Notes: generated by a model from the sequence alone, not told the origin. Shown: positions 34,301-46,809, numbered from the stretch's first letter. The stretch is DNA of 64,000 bases from Berberis thunbergii (GCA_003290165.1 QNQO01000502.1:372001-436000), one strand, 5' to 3'. Numbers and translations are program-made.

Positions 34301-37300
34301 TTCTTCTTTTCCTAAAACCATCCAAAAAATGGATCACTCCTTTCTTCATTTCCAACCCACCACTGTCATCCCTAACCTCTGAATAAGCTTGTGGTTCATT
34401 TGGATTATCATTTTTATACACTACATACAAGTGTATTAATAGATCCCTCGCCCCTTGTGAACTCATCAACCTTGAAAACATCTTCAACTAAGAACTCTAA
34501 TCCGTAATTGATATAGTCAAGCTTGTAACGAGGATCATAAGTTATCGCCACATGCATTAATTGATTTACATCCTTGAAACTTCTCCAATACTTATTGAAC
34601 TTTAATTGCATGGAACTTGTAAACCTCTTTTCATAAAGGGATATCCATTGCTCATTGTGGACTTTAAATCTTCCACAATCTTGGACATGTCTTAAAAGGG
34701 TGCATTAGTCGTCACCTTCTTGTAACAACTAAACCTCAAAGTCCTCAAAGTAGCTCATAAAACTTCTTCAAAAACTTAACAAAACCCTCAGCGTACAACC
34801 AATCTGGTACATGGGTTTGAGATTTCAACTTTTTCTTTCTCGCCTCCCTCAACTCTTCTTTCTTGGTTTCTCACAATGGTCATTACCACCACTAAAGTAA
34901 TAAAAAAAAGTCCATATCCTCCTTTGCCAACCTTTCAAAGGCTTTTTGTACCTTTAAAGTTGTCTGAAACAATAAGTAGGTGAAGCTCCTTCTAGTTTTA
35001 CACTCTAAAGGCAAAAGACATTTGCTCTCAATTTTTTCGAAGACTAAACATTGCCTAAATCTCTCCAACCTAGTAGGGGATGACCTCGTGTACTTGCAAA
35101 CCTTACGAATACTCTTAATAGAATATGCAACTCAACCAATCCATCACAAACAATCAAATTGGTGATGTGAGCACAACACCTCATATGCAAAAACTCTCCA
35201 TCCAACACGAGTATTCCACCCCTTCAACTTTCTATGCATATGCCCAACAACACCATCATTTGAAGTAGCACTACCAAGAGTAATAGTGAATACCTTATCT
35301 GTGCCTCGATCCCTCAAACACCACATCTCTAAAAGTCTTCCAATAGCATCTCCTGAATGGTTGATAATTTAACAAAAAATATATAACTCTTTTATGCAAA
35401 TTCTAACCATCATCAATAAAATGAGCATTTATAGTCATATAATTGACATTTTGGATTGAAGTCCAAGTGTTGGTGGTAAGAGAAACTCTTTGATTGTTGT
35501 AAGAAAAGACACTCTTGAGTTTGACTTTTTCTTTTTGAAAAATAGTTCATGCATCTCTAGCAACGATTCTACGAGATGGTGGATCAAATCTAGGTTGTGC
35601 CTCCTTCATAAATCGCCTAAATCCTATCCCTTTCACATACTTCAAAGGAAGCTCTCAATAATAATCATTTCCACACAAACCTTTTACATCTTTATTTATT
35701 AGATGGGTGTGCAACTAGGGTACTCTTTTATCAAAAGAAATGACTTGCCTCTTTTAAAGGAGAATTTGGACAAGACTCATGCAAATGTCTACGTAGGTTA
35801 GAGGTACCATTTTTTTAGCTATGGCATGCAAAATCACATTTATAATGCATACAAACCGCCCCCATCCCTTTCCCTGGTATATTTGTAGTAGGAGGAAGGG
35901 GGAAGTCTTCCCTTTTGAATAGGTGGTGGTGTAATTTTGAGATGGTTCATTTTGAGTTTGTTGTGACGTTGATGAAATTGGAGTTGTTGAAACTACCTTC
36001 CATGGCGCCTTGAGCTTAACCTAAATCACATCAATAATAGTTAATTTGTTATTTACAAACATTTAGAAACCCGAAAATATAATCAAAGAAAACACACAAT
36101 GACGGAGATGGAAAAGAAAACACTCATGGCATTTTTCTTCTCATCTTTGCCTAGGTCACCAATAGCTCCAGTGTCAACTTGTTTATAATAAGTTAATATC
36201 CTGAAAATAGGCTATTTAATCTCATCAAATGCATAAATGAATTTAGTCCATGCTAAACATTCAAGAGGTTAATCTAAAATAAAGCATATTTCTAATAAGT
36301 TAAAACCATTTGACATGAGCAATTGCATATGTAGATTCATACAAAAAAATTCTGAAGTTTCACTTTCACTATCTAACAAGATACTATAACATGGAACAAC
36401 CACAAATCCAAGCCCTAGATTTCAACCAAACTTTTCACTAGAAAACTTCACTTTCATTTAAAACTAGAAAATCCCCAATTGTGGTTTCACAAAATCATCT
36501 GTTAACAATAGTTGGAAAAACCTCATTCCAAAAAAAAAAAAAAAAAAAACTGAAACAAGGGAACTCGAGACATACCTTAGTTCCTCTCCACAATCACAAT
36601 CACCACAACAGCTTTAGCTCGATTTCTAGTCTTCCGATTCGCACCACCAATAGGAGGAGAAGAAACAAGGATTGGTTTCTTGGCAATTTGAGTAGTGACG
36701 GCTCTGGTTCAAACCAATGGCAGGTCTTCTGAGCTTGGGTTTATCTACAATCGGAGCACGGCGTTTACAATTGTCAGCGACTCAAATCTAACCATTATCA
36801 AGATCAATACAGCTCTTCAAGGACTTTGCACTCATTGTTGCTGAATCGATTAGATGAATTTTGTGAATGAAACCCTAGAAATTTGGGTGAAATTAGAGAG
36901 ATGATGATGATGGTGTTCTTGGTTCGGCTTTTAGGGCACCTAACTATTCGAGTCCAAGTTTTGACCAACTTTATCATCGTGATTTGTGTGTCGTTGTGTG
37001 GGAGTTCGTTGTGTGTCGTTGTGTGGGAGTTCTGGGAATTGGAACCGAGGACCGAACCAAGAATTTCGGCCCAGTTTGGTTTTTAGGACCAAAGATTAAA
37101 ACAATATTAAAATGATTGGGATGTGACTCAAGTGAGAATTTAGTATTGTAACTGATGAGTTATAAATAACACAAGAAGGAACACAACATTTATTTTTAAA
37201 TCTTAGATGGGAATTTGTTCTTGAATCTTTTATTGTGTATCTCAGAACATGTTTTTATATGCCTTCCCATCTATATAGGGAAACTATAGGGGAGCTCAGC

Positions 37301-37530
37301 AAGAGAATGAGAGGGTGAAAAAACAACTGGAGAAACAGAAGAGGAAGCATGCGATGGAGATGGTAACAATGAAACAATATCTTGCAGAGAGTCGACTTCC
37401 TGAATCTGCATTGCGACCAACGAATTGGGATGAGGAAGACAGAGTGAGGGATCCCACTACAACCCCACCGCTAGATGATGATCAGGCATGGAGAGCTGAA
37501 TTTGGAGCAATATATCAGGAGCATTATTAA
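25332..37530 (+). CDS. Kinesin-12 class motor (KIN-12F-like), 15 inferred exons
   Basis: A plant kinesin, probably acting at the phragmoplast, of about 1178 residues. Exons inferred from splice sites and reading frame: 25332-25646, 25743-25880, 25987-26070, 26177-26302, 26388-26501, 26598-26690, 26876-26971, 27175-27326, 27648-27800, 28070-28199, 28283-29272, 29385-29462, 29545-29661, 29828-30547, 37300-37530. All junctions are GT..AG and keep frame. The motor domain has the P-loop [11 protein letters not shown] (about 177-187), switch I NSKSSRSH (303-310) and switch II DLAGSER (341-347). The kinesin-12 neck-region signature [14 protein letters not shown] follows at the start of exon 11, and exons 12-15 are mostly coiled coil. 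The C-terminus reads ESALRP then [14 protein letters not shown]. The acceptor of the last exon is uncertain, and a small exon may be missed inside the 6.7-kb final intron, which is full of hAT sequence. The KIN-12F assignment is from memory; kinesin-12 is clear. Confidence 0.88.
30548..31072 (+). other. Kinesin final intron, unique 5' part
   Basis: Begins GTATATT after the GAG codon of exon 14. T-rich, with a local duplication of TTTCAAACTCTTCT.ACCATAT (about 30790-30840). No coding signal. Confidence 0.5.
31073..34182 (+). mobile_element. hAT transposon with broken transposase, left arm of an inverted pair
   Basis: It starts with a hAT-like end TAGGGCTGAACATTTTGGG. BED zinc-finger remains lie near 31795-31905 (ICMHCKGDF). 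The RICESLEEPER-type transposase follows: [64 protein letters not shown] (32135-32725), [12 protein letters not shown] (33310), and the hAT dimerisation region [14 protein letters not shown]...CTNDWLK (33990-34115). It is disabled by frame changes, a 238-bp tandem duplication (32411 and 32649), a 54-bp duplication (33680-33775) and an inserted SINE. It lies in the last kinesin intron, same strand. Confidence 0.85.
33405..33508 (+). mobile_element. SINE inserted in the hAT transposase
   Basis: GGTAGCCTGGTTGGATGGTTAAGG (A-box side), GGGTTCTATACCC (B-box-like), then CTGCTTGCCTTTC and A9. It interrupts the transposase after [11 protein letters not shown] relative to the right arm. Its 3' part plus flank (33452-33567) is repeated in tandem at 33568-33681. 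Confidence 0.65.
34229..37120 (-). mobile_element. hAT transposon, right arm of the inverted pair
   Basis: Minus-strand copy of the same element: BED finger remains ([12 protein letters not shown], then LRRHLHESC) near 35740-35860, a [13 protein letters not shown] segment near 35250-35320, [21 protein letters not shown] near 34470-34540, and [14 protein letters not shown] near 34232-34275. There the homology to the left arm stops, so its C-terminal dimerisation region is missing. At the far end the match reaches the AATATTAAAA stretch at 37105-37115, but the extreme terminal motif is lost. No target duplication was found. Both transposases are non-functional. Confidence 0.8.
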
Positions 37531-38522
37531 GCTCGTTTAAGAAGTTCATTATGGTGTGACTGGTTGTGTGATATTGGTTATTGTTTACCATGCGTGTGCA
37601 GCCCGGATTGAAATAGAGCTAGGGGGATCACTGCAGTGCAGACCCTACTTGGGTCAGTGCATCGAAGAGTACTAATAGAAGATACTGAGTCATCTTTTAT
37701 TTGATATGTTGCAGTGCTTCTCCACTTTGTAGTTTTAAAATTTCTATTTGTCCTCAGACTTGGATTCATTGACGATTATGTTAAATACAAATATTGATTC
37801 ATTCTTCACTGTCTATTGCAAGCTAATTTGTGCTGCCTGGTATATATTCTCGCAGTCTGCATCATCTCGTCAGCACTCTGCTGAACTTACCACCACTGTA
37901 ACTCCACTAGCACCACACTGTTCTGCCCCCGCCTACCCCACCGCTACATTTTATCAAGATCACGGCTCCATATGTAATGTAGAAGGAACCATATACCCAA
38001 CAGTGCAATAACCATCACACTGCCTGCTATGGTTCCATTATAATCACCACATCGACAGCCACACAACAAAATAACCAGCACCACCTTAACCATCATTTCA
38101 CCATCACAGTTGCCAGTAGCACAACAGCACTATCACCACCACCACCATTACTCATAAGAATGACGCGGATTTCATCATTACCATCACCTTGGAATTGATT
38201 AGTGCATTGTTAAGCTATTGGAGACTCTTTATGCATTGTTAATGCATCAACTTGTATGTTAAACAAAACCCAACATCAACTTGGAATTGATTAATGGATT
38301 CAGAGAGACAAGTATTTGATGAATATGAGATTAAGTGCATCTGAAAATGGGAGAAGATTTGGTCTATATTATTGGTTTTAATCTTCAAGTGTATGGAATA
38401 TGACATGGCCATTTCAAGGAAAAATTTATATAAAGAAGCTAAACTAAAATGTTTGGGTTGATCATCTGGTAAGTTGAAAGTGAGTAAGGAAATCATTTTG
38501 AATTGAATTTGTGTGTTTTGGC
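37531..38522. other. Kinesin 3' flank with a CAC-rich block
   Basis: Presumed 3' untranslated region, then a block rich in CACCAC/CATCAC words (about 37925-38185) that recurs at 44424-44690. It resembles no known gene. Confidence 0.55.
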
Positions 38523-38694
38523 GAGTAATTCTTTCTGGCATGGGAAACCAGCGAGGTTGCTGCTTGGGGAGGGATTTTACACTTTTGTCCCTCCCTCTTT
38601 TTAAACACATTTTTCCAAAAGAGGAAGGGCAAAAATGTAAATTTGTCCCCAACAGCAACATCGCTGGTTTTTCCCAGGCCAGCTAGAATTTTGG
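38523..38694. mobile_element. Foldback MITE, related family
   Basis: 172 bp with inverted ends (AATTCTTTCTGGCATGGGAA on the left; AATTCTAGCTGGCCTGGGAA from the right end) and a shared inner word ACCAGCGAGG/ACCAGCGATG. It is flanked by a 10-bp direct repeat GTGTTTTGGC (38513-38522 and 38695-38704). The CAGCGAGG word also occurs in the MITEs at 24903 and 47621. Confidence 0.8.
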
Positions 38695-38978
38695 GTGTTT
38701 TGGCATTAGAGCCCAATTACGTAAAAAATATATATATATATATACTCAAGCGTAGCAGGTGTCTAAGTTTATTATATTTTTAATAATGCAAGAAATTTAT
38801 TATATTTGAAGCACTTCTTACTATGCCGATAAACATAGTAGATTCTCAAAACAATATAAAACCTGAAATATTTTAATAATAAATATATTAAAAAATATAA
38901 AATAGAATAAAAAATTTAAATGACACAGGGTCTTATGAAATCTATTATGTCCAATAATTATGTTTTATGTCTTGGGGA

Positions 38979-39083
38979 TTTTTTTTTTATCTAAACCCTC
39001 TTCACCGCACGCCACCAACTGGATTTAAACTCGTGATGTGTGATTTCATCTGTCATACCTCTATCAACTAGTACACCTTTAGT
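38979..39083 (-). mobile_element. Degenerate SINE (minus)
   Basis: T run at 38979-38988, then the eroded order of the 24239 SINE: CTAAACCCTC, AACTGGATTTAAACTCGTGA, TACACCTTT. Diverged, so the call rests on layout. Confidence 0.4.
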
Positions 39084-39086
39084 TTT

Positions 39087-39135
39087 GGGAATGTAGCTTG
39101 AATGGTAGAGCACTTGCTTAGCATGAGAAAGGTAC
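39087..39135 (+). pseudogene. tRNA-Ala (AGC) pseudogene, 5' half and anticodon arm
   Basis: GGGAATGTAGCTTGAATGG, then TAGAGCACTTGCTTAGCATG, follow a plant tRNA-Ala(AGC) from the acceptor strand through the D arm (A box) and anticodon loop (AGC). After the variable region the T arm is replaced by unrelated sequence (GTTGCACATGTCCAAAACC) with no B box. It cannot fold as a tRNA. Confidence 0.7.
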
Positions 39136-39608
39136 GTTGCACATGTCCAAAACCAAACACGGCTCAACGCAAATTAAACTCAAGACCTAGTTGGATATAA
39201 CGATCATATTGACGCGGTATACCCTTTCGCAAAATGATTTTACAAGCTCACCACAAGGGAACAACCATCTATCGATACGTTTTTCTTCTCAACATTATAA
39301 GACTCCTATGTTAATAAGTGAAGGGCACGATAATGATCAGAATTGTTTATAGATCTAGTGGCAGCCTTCACAAAAAGTTTCTTAAATTCTTCGATGGAGA
39401 TATTTATATACTTACATCTAAAGTAATCGATATACTATTGTATTGTGATGAGATGTACAATTGCATATCATACGATTTAAAAAAATATATTGAATGGAGT
39501 CATATTATATATTATCAACTCAAACAACCAAGTTAATGGGTTGCGTTACATGATCGATAAAATATATTATATTTTTGTTGAATATTATCGATTAAATTGA
39601 TGTTTCAA

Positions 39609-39724
39609 TTTTTTTTTTTTTTTATCCTTTAACTCCTTTTACCTAGATGTTATCGGCTGAATTCGACCATGTGACCTAATGGTATCATTCGTCACTAATC
39701 AACTACTAAGTCATCACACCTTTA
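39609..39724 (-). mobile_element. tRNA-derived SINE (minus)
   Basis: T15 run, then TATCCTTTAACTCC, GGCTGAATTCGACCATGTGAC, GGTATCATTCGTCACTAATC and TCATCACACCTTT. Same order as the copies at 24239 and 24425. Confidence 0.55.
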
Positions 39725-40434
39725 ACTTTGAACTTACGTTCCAACCTTGCTGTGAATTGACTTTTATTTCAAGTTATCATCAACGCGTTTTTCATATAGC
39801 CACCACAAATTAACATGAAAAAGGTCCAAGGTTTTTTTTTTTCTTCATAGCTTTGAGTAGTAATACGTAGAAGCTAGATGTTGAAAAGATATAAGAGCTT
39901 TCTCGACTTGTACGATAAATTTGAAATATTTCTAGATGATTTTGATGTTTGGGTACGTGTAGGTTTGTGGAGTATAATATATAGTTGGTATAAAGGTACC
40001 AAAAAATATGCTACATTTGTAACACACTTTGCATACTTTACATGAAAATTATCAATGTTTATGGTGACACATTATTTATTTATACTTATTTTGACCTTCC
40101 GTATGGTGGAGGTGGAGGATATGGATGTGTATGACATTTTCTAGTCGTCATATTTGGTCATTGTGTCGGTTTTTTTTTTTTTTTTTTTATTATTATTATT
40201 TTTTTGATGATATGCTGTCATGTCTTGTAAGTTATGTGAACTTTGAAAGATAAAAAATTTATTTTGAGGGATGGATTGGTAATTACGTGTATTCGACTGT
40301 TTGGCTATATGCAATCAATTTAATTTTTTAGATTAGCTTTTTAAAGTTGCTTGTTGCATATTCAACCACATTTTATTAATTTCTAAACAAAAAGGTGAAA
40401 AAATTACTTATGTTGTTGATTGAAGACTTTGTAT

Positions 40435-41476
40435 AGGCGTCATAGATGAGTTTGGAAAAAGAGAACTAAGTACACACCCTATGGATGCTCTTTGTGGAAG
40501 TTCATCTCCCGGTGTGTAAGTGGTTTCTATCCTCACACCTCTCTTCGATGTGAGAATGACAATTTAATATATTTCTGGTATGATTTCTGGTGGAGTAACC
40601 AATCTCTGAAGGATCTGTTTCCAATGTTGTTTATCATTAACAACAAACAATATGGGAGTGTGATGAATTTTTGGTTTAATTATGACAATTCTTGGGATCT
40701 TTTTTTTCGAAGACCCCTTAATACTGGAGAACTAGAGGATGTCGCCAATTTAATGCATTTGTTGGATAGACAATAGCTCTCAGAGGGATTTGATAATTTG
40801 GTGTGGAAGGGTAAATGTGTGGGCTTCTCGGTGAAAGAATTCTCTGATATGTTGGTTGTCTCTCATTATGAGACTCACTCCAACCCCTTCATTTCCTCTC
40901 ACAAGAATCTGATATGGGTGAAAATTTTTTTTCCTCGGATAAATTTCTTCAGTTGGTCAGTGTTGCATGAAAGAATCTTGACTAAAGATAAGTTAAGGAA
41001 AAGAGGAATCCACATAGAGAGTCTTTGTGTGCTTTGTAATGAGATTGATGAGACGCTGGATCATTTGATGTTTCACTGTAGATTCTCCAAATCAATTTGG
41101 AGCAGTTTCTTGTCAGAATTTGGTTTGAGTTTGATGTTTTAAGGCTCCATTTTAGATTGGCTAAGTTGGTGGTCCCAAGCTAATCCTTTCCGACGGGCGG
41201 AGTGGTTATGGCGTAGGGTTCATCACGTACTCATTTGGTCTGTGTGAAATGAGATAAATAAGAAGGTATTTGAAGGGGCTCAACAGATCAGAGCACTCTA
41301 TCGTTATCGAGATTAGGGAATTGTTGTGGAGGATGGATTCGACTTGTAATTTGTTTAGGAATTTGGTTTTTGACACATTCATGATGTCTTGGCATTCCTT
41401 AATATATGAATGATTTCTTTTGTATTTTGTTTCCCTTTCTTTTTTAATAAACATCTTTGTGTTTGGAAAAAAAAAA
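40435..41476 (+). mobile_element. 5'-truncated LINE with RT C-terminal zf-RVT domain
   Basis: It ends in a poly-A run and is flanked by a 12-bp target duplication AAGACTTTGTAT (40423-40434 and 41477-41488). The plus strand encodes the C-terminal part of a plant non-LTR reverse-transcriptase polyprotein: ENDNLIYFWYDFWW, then WVKIFFPRINFFSWSVLHER, then the zf-RVT motif CVLCNEIDETLDHLMFHC with FSKSIW (40492-41142). One stop (after LLDRQ, near 40774) and later stops break it. The catalytic reverse-transcriptase region is absent because of 5' truncation, as is usual after target-primed reverse transcription. Confidence 0.9.
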
Positions 41477-42831
41477 AAGACTTTGTATGAAAGATTCGTA
41501 CTCTAAAATTTTTAAAGATTTTAAATGCAAAAATGTTTCTAATATGATATAATAGTTGCAATAATATTGAAACTTTGTGTATTGATTTATATATTTTTTT
41601 AATTTATTTGTTTTTAATTTACATGGGCTTTGTCACCCCTATATGATTAATAAACACATTAAAATTTAATAAATATATGTGACTGGATTTTAGTTTTATA
41701 AATAATAGTTACAATTGCGCTCGATTCAAGAGTCAATTAACATTCTAAATAAATAAATAAAAAACTTCCCAATCAAATGCTTTTCATTAATGAAAAATGA
41801 TAATTTGATATTACATACATTAGTTTGGTGCAACAAATTTTAAACGTTTCAAAATAATAATACAACAAGAATTGAGGTAACAGAGCCAAATAGTTTGACA
41901 CACGCAACAACTCTTTTTGCTATATTTTGAATTAAACTCCTGTAATGATGCTACATCATTTTAGTTGTAAAACATGATTACAAAACCTAATTTCTTAGCC
42001 CATCTATTTATTATCCTCATAGCGAATGTTGCTAATGGATAATCTTTTACACCGTCATGTCTTCGCACATTTTACGTCAACCTTGACACAAAAGAACACC
42101 GTCGCAAAACAGTGTCACCCCAAACATGGCAGATATCCAGGAAGTTCATATTCTCGCAACTCAAACTCTCATAATATAATCACAAGTTTGTCAATTTATC
42201 AATCCGACCAACAAAAACAATATCATAAATTAAAGACAAATTACCAGTCACCCAAGCGACGTAAATTAGAGGACAAATCGGCAGTTGGTGAATGTCGAAT
42301 AACCTGTCGACACCACATTCGGACACATTGGTGCCGAATTTCATCATCCACGGCGATATTGACACAACTGATTCGTTCAATTTGGTTTGGTTTTGTTTCG
42401 ATTTGACCACCGAGACATAATGTAAGTCGTCCCAGCCCTTGTCATTGAAGTTGACAACATCGGTGTGAGTCAAACGAGTTTTGAAGAACTCAGTCCGATC
42501 CGTAACCCGTGCAGTCTACGAGTCATGACTCGTGGGTGGAATTTTTGTGACAGAAGAAGAAGTCAGCTTTGGAGGCAGGCGAGAAGCACGCACTTATGTC
42601 CACTTGTCAGCCTGTGAGATATACTTCTTATAATTTCTGATCAAATAGTTGAATTAGCAGAACAAATTGACCAAATCTCACTTTAAATGCTTAAATGTAA
42701 GTTATAAATAAAAATGTTTATAGTCCTTAAATAAGGGAGAAGAGTTGCTTTTAATTACAAACTAAAAAAATTCATGATGAATTTGGTGATTATGTGTTCA
42801 CTTGCTTGCTAACATTCACATTAGAGTCAAT

Positions 42832-43012
42832 GCTGTGACAGTTCAATAATTAGAGTTTGTCGAATGATATTACTAAATTATGAGTACAAAACCAACTAAT
42901 AACGTGTTTATTAGTTTACGGTGTGTTGATCAGTTTTGATCTTTGATAAGTTATGAAATCCTTAAATCCCAACTCACCTTCCAAAAGAAAGAAAAAAAAA
43001 TCAATATACTAA
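42832..43012 (+). mobile_element. Degenerate SINE in segmental copy I
   Basis: GACAGTTCAATAATTAGAG, then AATGATATTACTAAATTATGAG, ending CAACTCACCTTCCAAAAG and an A-rich tail. It lines up with 52598-52757 in copy III, so the insertion preceded that duplication. Related to the SINE at 24709. Confidence 0.45.
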
Positions 43013-43042
43013 CAATATGGAAGCTAGCACTCATGGAGAATT

Positions 43043-43325
43043 TTTTTTTTTTTTTGTTCAAACACGAAGAGGTTTATTAATTAAAGAAATGGAAACAAAT
43101 TACAAAGAGAAACATTCTTATATCAAGGAATGCCAAGACCCTATGAAAGTGTCAAAACCCAACTCCCTAAATAAATTACATGCCGTACCCATCCTCCACA
43201 GCAATTCTCTAATCTCAATAAAGATAGAGTGCTCTGATCTGTTGAGTCCTTTAAATACCCTTTTATTTCTTTCTTTCCACACCACAAATTACATGAGAAC
43301 GTGAGGGACCCTACGCACCACAAAT
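43043..43325 (-). mobile_element. LINE 3' end (minus), target duplication present
   Basis: A T run on plus (poly-A on minus) followed by sequence reverse-complementary to the LINE 3' end at about 41200-41475 (GTTCAAACACGAAGAGG, AAGGAATGCCAAGAC, CTCAATAAAGATAGAG). It is flanked by TCATGGAGAATT at 43031-43042 and 43326-43337. Segmental copy III keeps the empty site (TTATGGAGAATTC, about 52792-52804). Confidence 0.88.
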
Positions 43326-44423
43326 TCATGGAGAATTCAAACTTCAATATAAAAATGGTGCATTGATAGACTAATCAATTAATACATTTGTCACACAAAC
43401 ACTTCTATTCTACAAATTAAATATTTTTTTTTCCAGGGTTTGTAACCAAACTTTGTAATCTTTCGTGAGATTTAAAACTCCTAGAAAGCAAAAGTTTGGT
43501 AATAATTCAACAATAGTTAGCCATTGATGTGAACTTTGATGAACTTTGAATGTAATAATCTAAATTGTAAAAATTATTCGACCACTGCTCGTACATGTTT
43601 GGTGGCATTTTGGATGACAACCCCTCTGCCTAAGGATTATGATTTTTCCAAATTTATTGGATCCTTTAAACCTTGCTTGCTTTGGAATGAAAGCGTAAAA
43701 GGTTGAATTAACAAACAAGACAAAAATGTAAAATTTACACAAATCTTCCTTTTAGTTGTTTCACCGATATGGCATGGAGTGTTTCATTTCATGGTTAGTG
43801 TTTTCACGCGCTTTACGATTATCTTAATACTAATTCCGAAGAAACTCATTTCGTAAAGACTTCCTATAAATAAATAAAAACCCGTCAGTGATTAAGAAAT
43901 GTAAACCAAAAGTTTTACGAAAACCTTTTTCTTTTTAAAAAAAATATTAAGTAGTCACACTTAAGCAATCATGGCATGTATTAGGAATCAAATTTACTTG
44001 GGCAACTTTCAGAAAGTGACATACTTAATATGACAACATAACTAACCTAACATGGCTTATGTAGGAAATGTTAATTTTTTTCCCTTAACCCTCCGCACTT
44101 CATGTCGATGGTAGGTATTGAACCCAGTTTGTTGTACCAATTTCTTTATGTTCTAGTGAGATCGATTGACTTAATCAACAATCTAATATTGTTAAAAGTT
44201 CTTAATTTAACACAAGAGATGAGAATACTTAAATTACAATAATCTAGAATTTAAATTTGATTTTGCCGATTTCGTGGGAACTATTCAGGCCTCCCTTGTT
44301 CAGACAAATAAGACTTATTAAACAGAGTCTCTTTCTCCCTCTGTAGTACAAGTCAAATGGAGTAGAGCCGAATTTGACAAACAACCCAAGAATCTCTCTA
44401 CTTGTAATGTAGAGATTACGGCT

Positions 44424-44690
44424 ACCCCACCGCTACATTTTATCAAGATCACGGCTCCATATGTAATGTAGAAGGAACCATGTACCCAACACTGCAATAA
44501 CCATCACACTGCCTGCTATGGTTCCATTACAATCACCACAGCGACAGCCACACAACAAAATAACCAGGACCACCTTAACCATCATTTCAGGACCACCATC
44601 ACGGTTGCCAGTAGCACAACAACACTATCACCACCACCACCATTACTCGTAAGAATGACGCAGATTTCATTATTACCATCATCACCACCA
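44424..44690. repeat. Copy of the kinesin 3'-flank CAC-rich block
   Basis: Nearly identical to 37930-38185 (ACCCCACCGCTACATTTTATC through CACCACCACCATTACTC). It sits at the end of segmental copy I, suggesting that a larger piece spanning the kinesin 3' end was copied here and then trimmed. Confidence 0.8.
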
Positions 44691-45954
44691 CCAGGCCAAT
44701 ATTTCCATGATAACCACTGTCATCCAAACAATAATCCATCTTATTGTGAGTGGCTTCTGAAATACAAGTTATCAGTCACGTCTTCGATTTTCGAAGAAAA
44801 CCAAAATTTCAAAATTTACTTAGGATTATCCGTTTCTCCAAAATTCGGGACGTGAAATTTAATAACACTAGAAATATTTAGCAACATCAACAACTTAAAC
44901 ATGATTTAATTACTGAAACAAATAAAACTCTAACAAAAAAATACTGATGTTGTTTGCCTCACTAGCGAAACTTCAGTAACGTTGCTTAAAAGTCTCTAAA
45001 CCTGAAAGGCTCATTGGCTACATTTCCAAAGGAATGTACCCAAGAAGCAAAAGCTCACTTGGATCAGCAATAAAGCTGGTGTGAGTGATCTTCATCCCAA
45101 AATCAATAAAAGAAATAACATGACATGACAGAAAAATATAGTACGACAAAATAACAGAAACAAACAGGTAGTTTCTCCACGAGGCAATGATGTCATCATA
45201 ATCAATAAATACGTATTTAATTGTATTTACTCTGTAAATGTTGACTATGACAAATCTGACCTGCATAAGGATTAGTAAATTTGTCATTGAAATGAGTTAT
45301 AAACAATATAAATGTAATTTATTTATTAAAACCGTTATTTTCACACATTATTGACTTAAACATATTATTCATTTTTAACGGATTGATTACTTAGACGATA
45401 CCACATTCGCACCACCTCCGTGTCGAACATACATGCTCGTGTGCATCTTTCATATAAAGGAGGATTTTTCCGTCATCCATGCCCAAGTGGGGACACATCA
45501 AATATATGCATGCATCACCGGATACTCCTAACTATATGAGTACCAAAACTCACTCTTTGGATATTAATGTGCATAAAGTCACGTCACATTTATGACGGAA
45601 AAATATCAAAGCCTATCTTAGGCATAAAAATCCACTTCATTTCCGCAAGACTGACCCGAATGTTATTTTAGTTTCTCTATAAGAAATAAGCGCCCCACCT
45701 CTGCAAGACAACCCGCAGGTTATTTAGTTTCTCTATAAAAAAAAGGGAAAATAATAAATAAAAAGATGTGTGATAGTTTTAAGTGATACAATTTCAAGTG
45801 ATTAAATTTTCACAAAAATCTAAATTACTAATATCATTTATTTTTTATATTTCAAAATTCCTCCACAATGACATTTAGTCATTAATAAGTAAATCAATTC
45901 ACCCATTATTTTAAGAAAATATAACAATTTCATATGCATACATTCCGTATCATG
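44691..45954. other. Intergenic between segmental copies I and II
   Basis: AT-rich; frames such as 45018-45287 (minus) resemble nothing known. No repeat boundary found. Confidence 0.4.
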
Positions 45955-46809
45955 GAGGTGGAGGATAGGGGTGTGCATGACATTTTCTAGTCGTCGTATA
46001 TTGTCATTGTGTCATTTTTTTTTTTTGGTTTTTTTGATGATATACTGTTATGTCTCGTAAGTTATGTAAACTTTTGAAAGATAAAAATTTATTTTGAGGG
46101 ATAGATTGGTAGTTACGTGTACTCGCCGATTTGGATCGATGCAACCAATTTAATTTTAAATTTATAGATAATAGTTACAATTGTGCTCAATTCAAGAGTC
46201 AATTAACATTCATTAAAAAAAATAAAAATAAAAATAAACCTTCACAGTCAAATGATTTTTATTAATGAAAAATGATAATTTGATATTACATACATTATGT
46301 TGATGTAACAAATTTTAAACGTTCCAAAATATTAATTTAATAATAAAAATTGGTGTAACAGATCCAAATAGTCAAATAAATGTAGAGTGAGGTTAGGAAA
46401 TCAAGTTTTGTAAATATGTTTTGCGATCAGGATGATGTGGCATCGTTAGAGGAGTTTTTTACAACTTAAAGATACACATAAAATCTTTGGAAATTTCATC
46501 TTTCTTTCTAGATCATGACACGTCATCCTGATTATAAAACATGATTACAAAAACCTGATTTCCTATCATTTTTTTATAAATGTAACAACTCTCTTTGCTA
46601 TATTTTGAGTTAAATTTGCCTTCTGTACAGCAAATGCTGCAAGGGATAATCTTTTTCACTGTCATGTCTTCGCAAACTTTACGTCTACCTTGACACAAAA
46701 GAACACTGTCGCAAAACAGTGTCACCCCAAACATGGCAGACATCCAGGAAGTTCATATTGTCGCAACTCAAACTCTCATAACATAATCACAAGTTTGTCA
46801 ATTTATCAA

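Larger units (their letters stand above)
40107..44410. repeat. Segmental repeat, copy I
   Basis: First of three homologous blocks. Blocks shared with copy II: 40107-40330 with 45955-46150, 41690-41900 with 46160-46375, 42040-42640 with 46630-47450, 43560-44410 with 49505-50565. Shared with copy III: 42690-43040 with 52420-52800, 43340-43560 with 52800-53030, 43560-44410 with 53045-53850. I found no LTRs or terminal inverted repeats for the unit. It carries two LINE insertions absent from the other copies at those sites. Its nature is unknown. Confidence 0.75.

Noticed and set aside
42180..42473. 97-codon minus-strand frame, possible gene in segmental copy I
   Set aside because: It is interrupted by a MITE in copy II and shows no recognisable domain; kept only as part of the segmental repeat.
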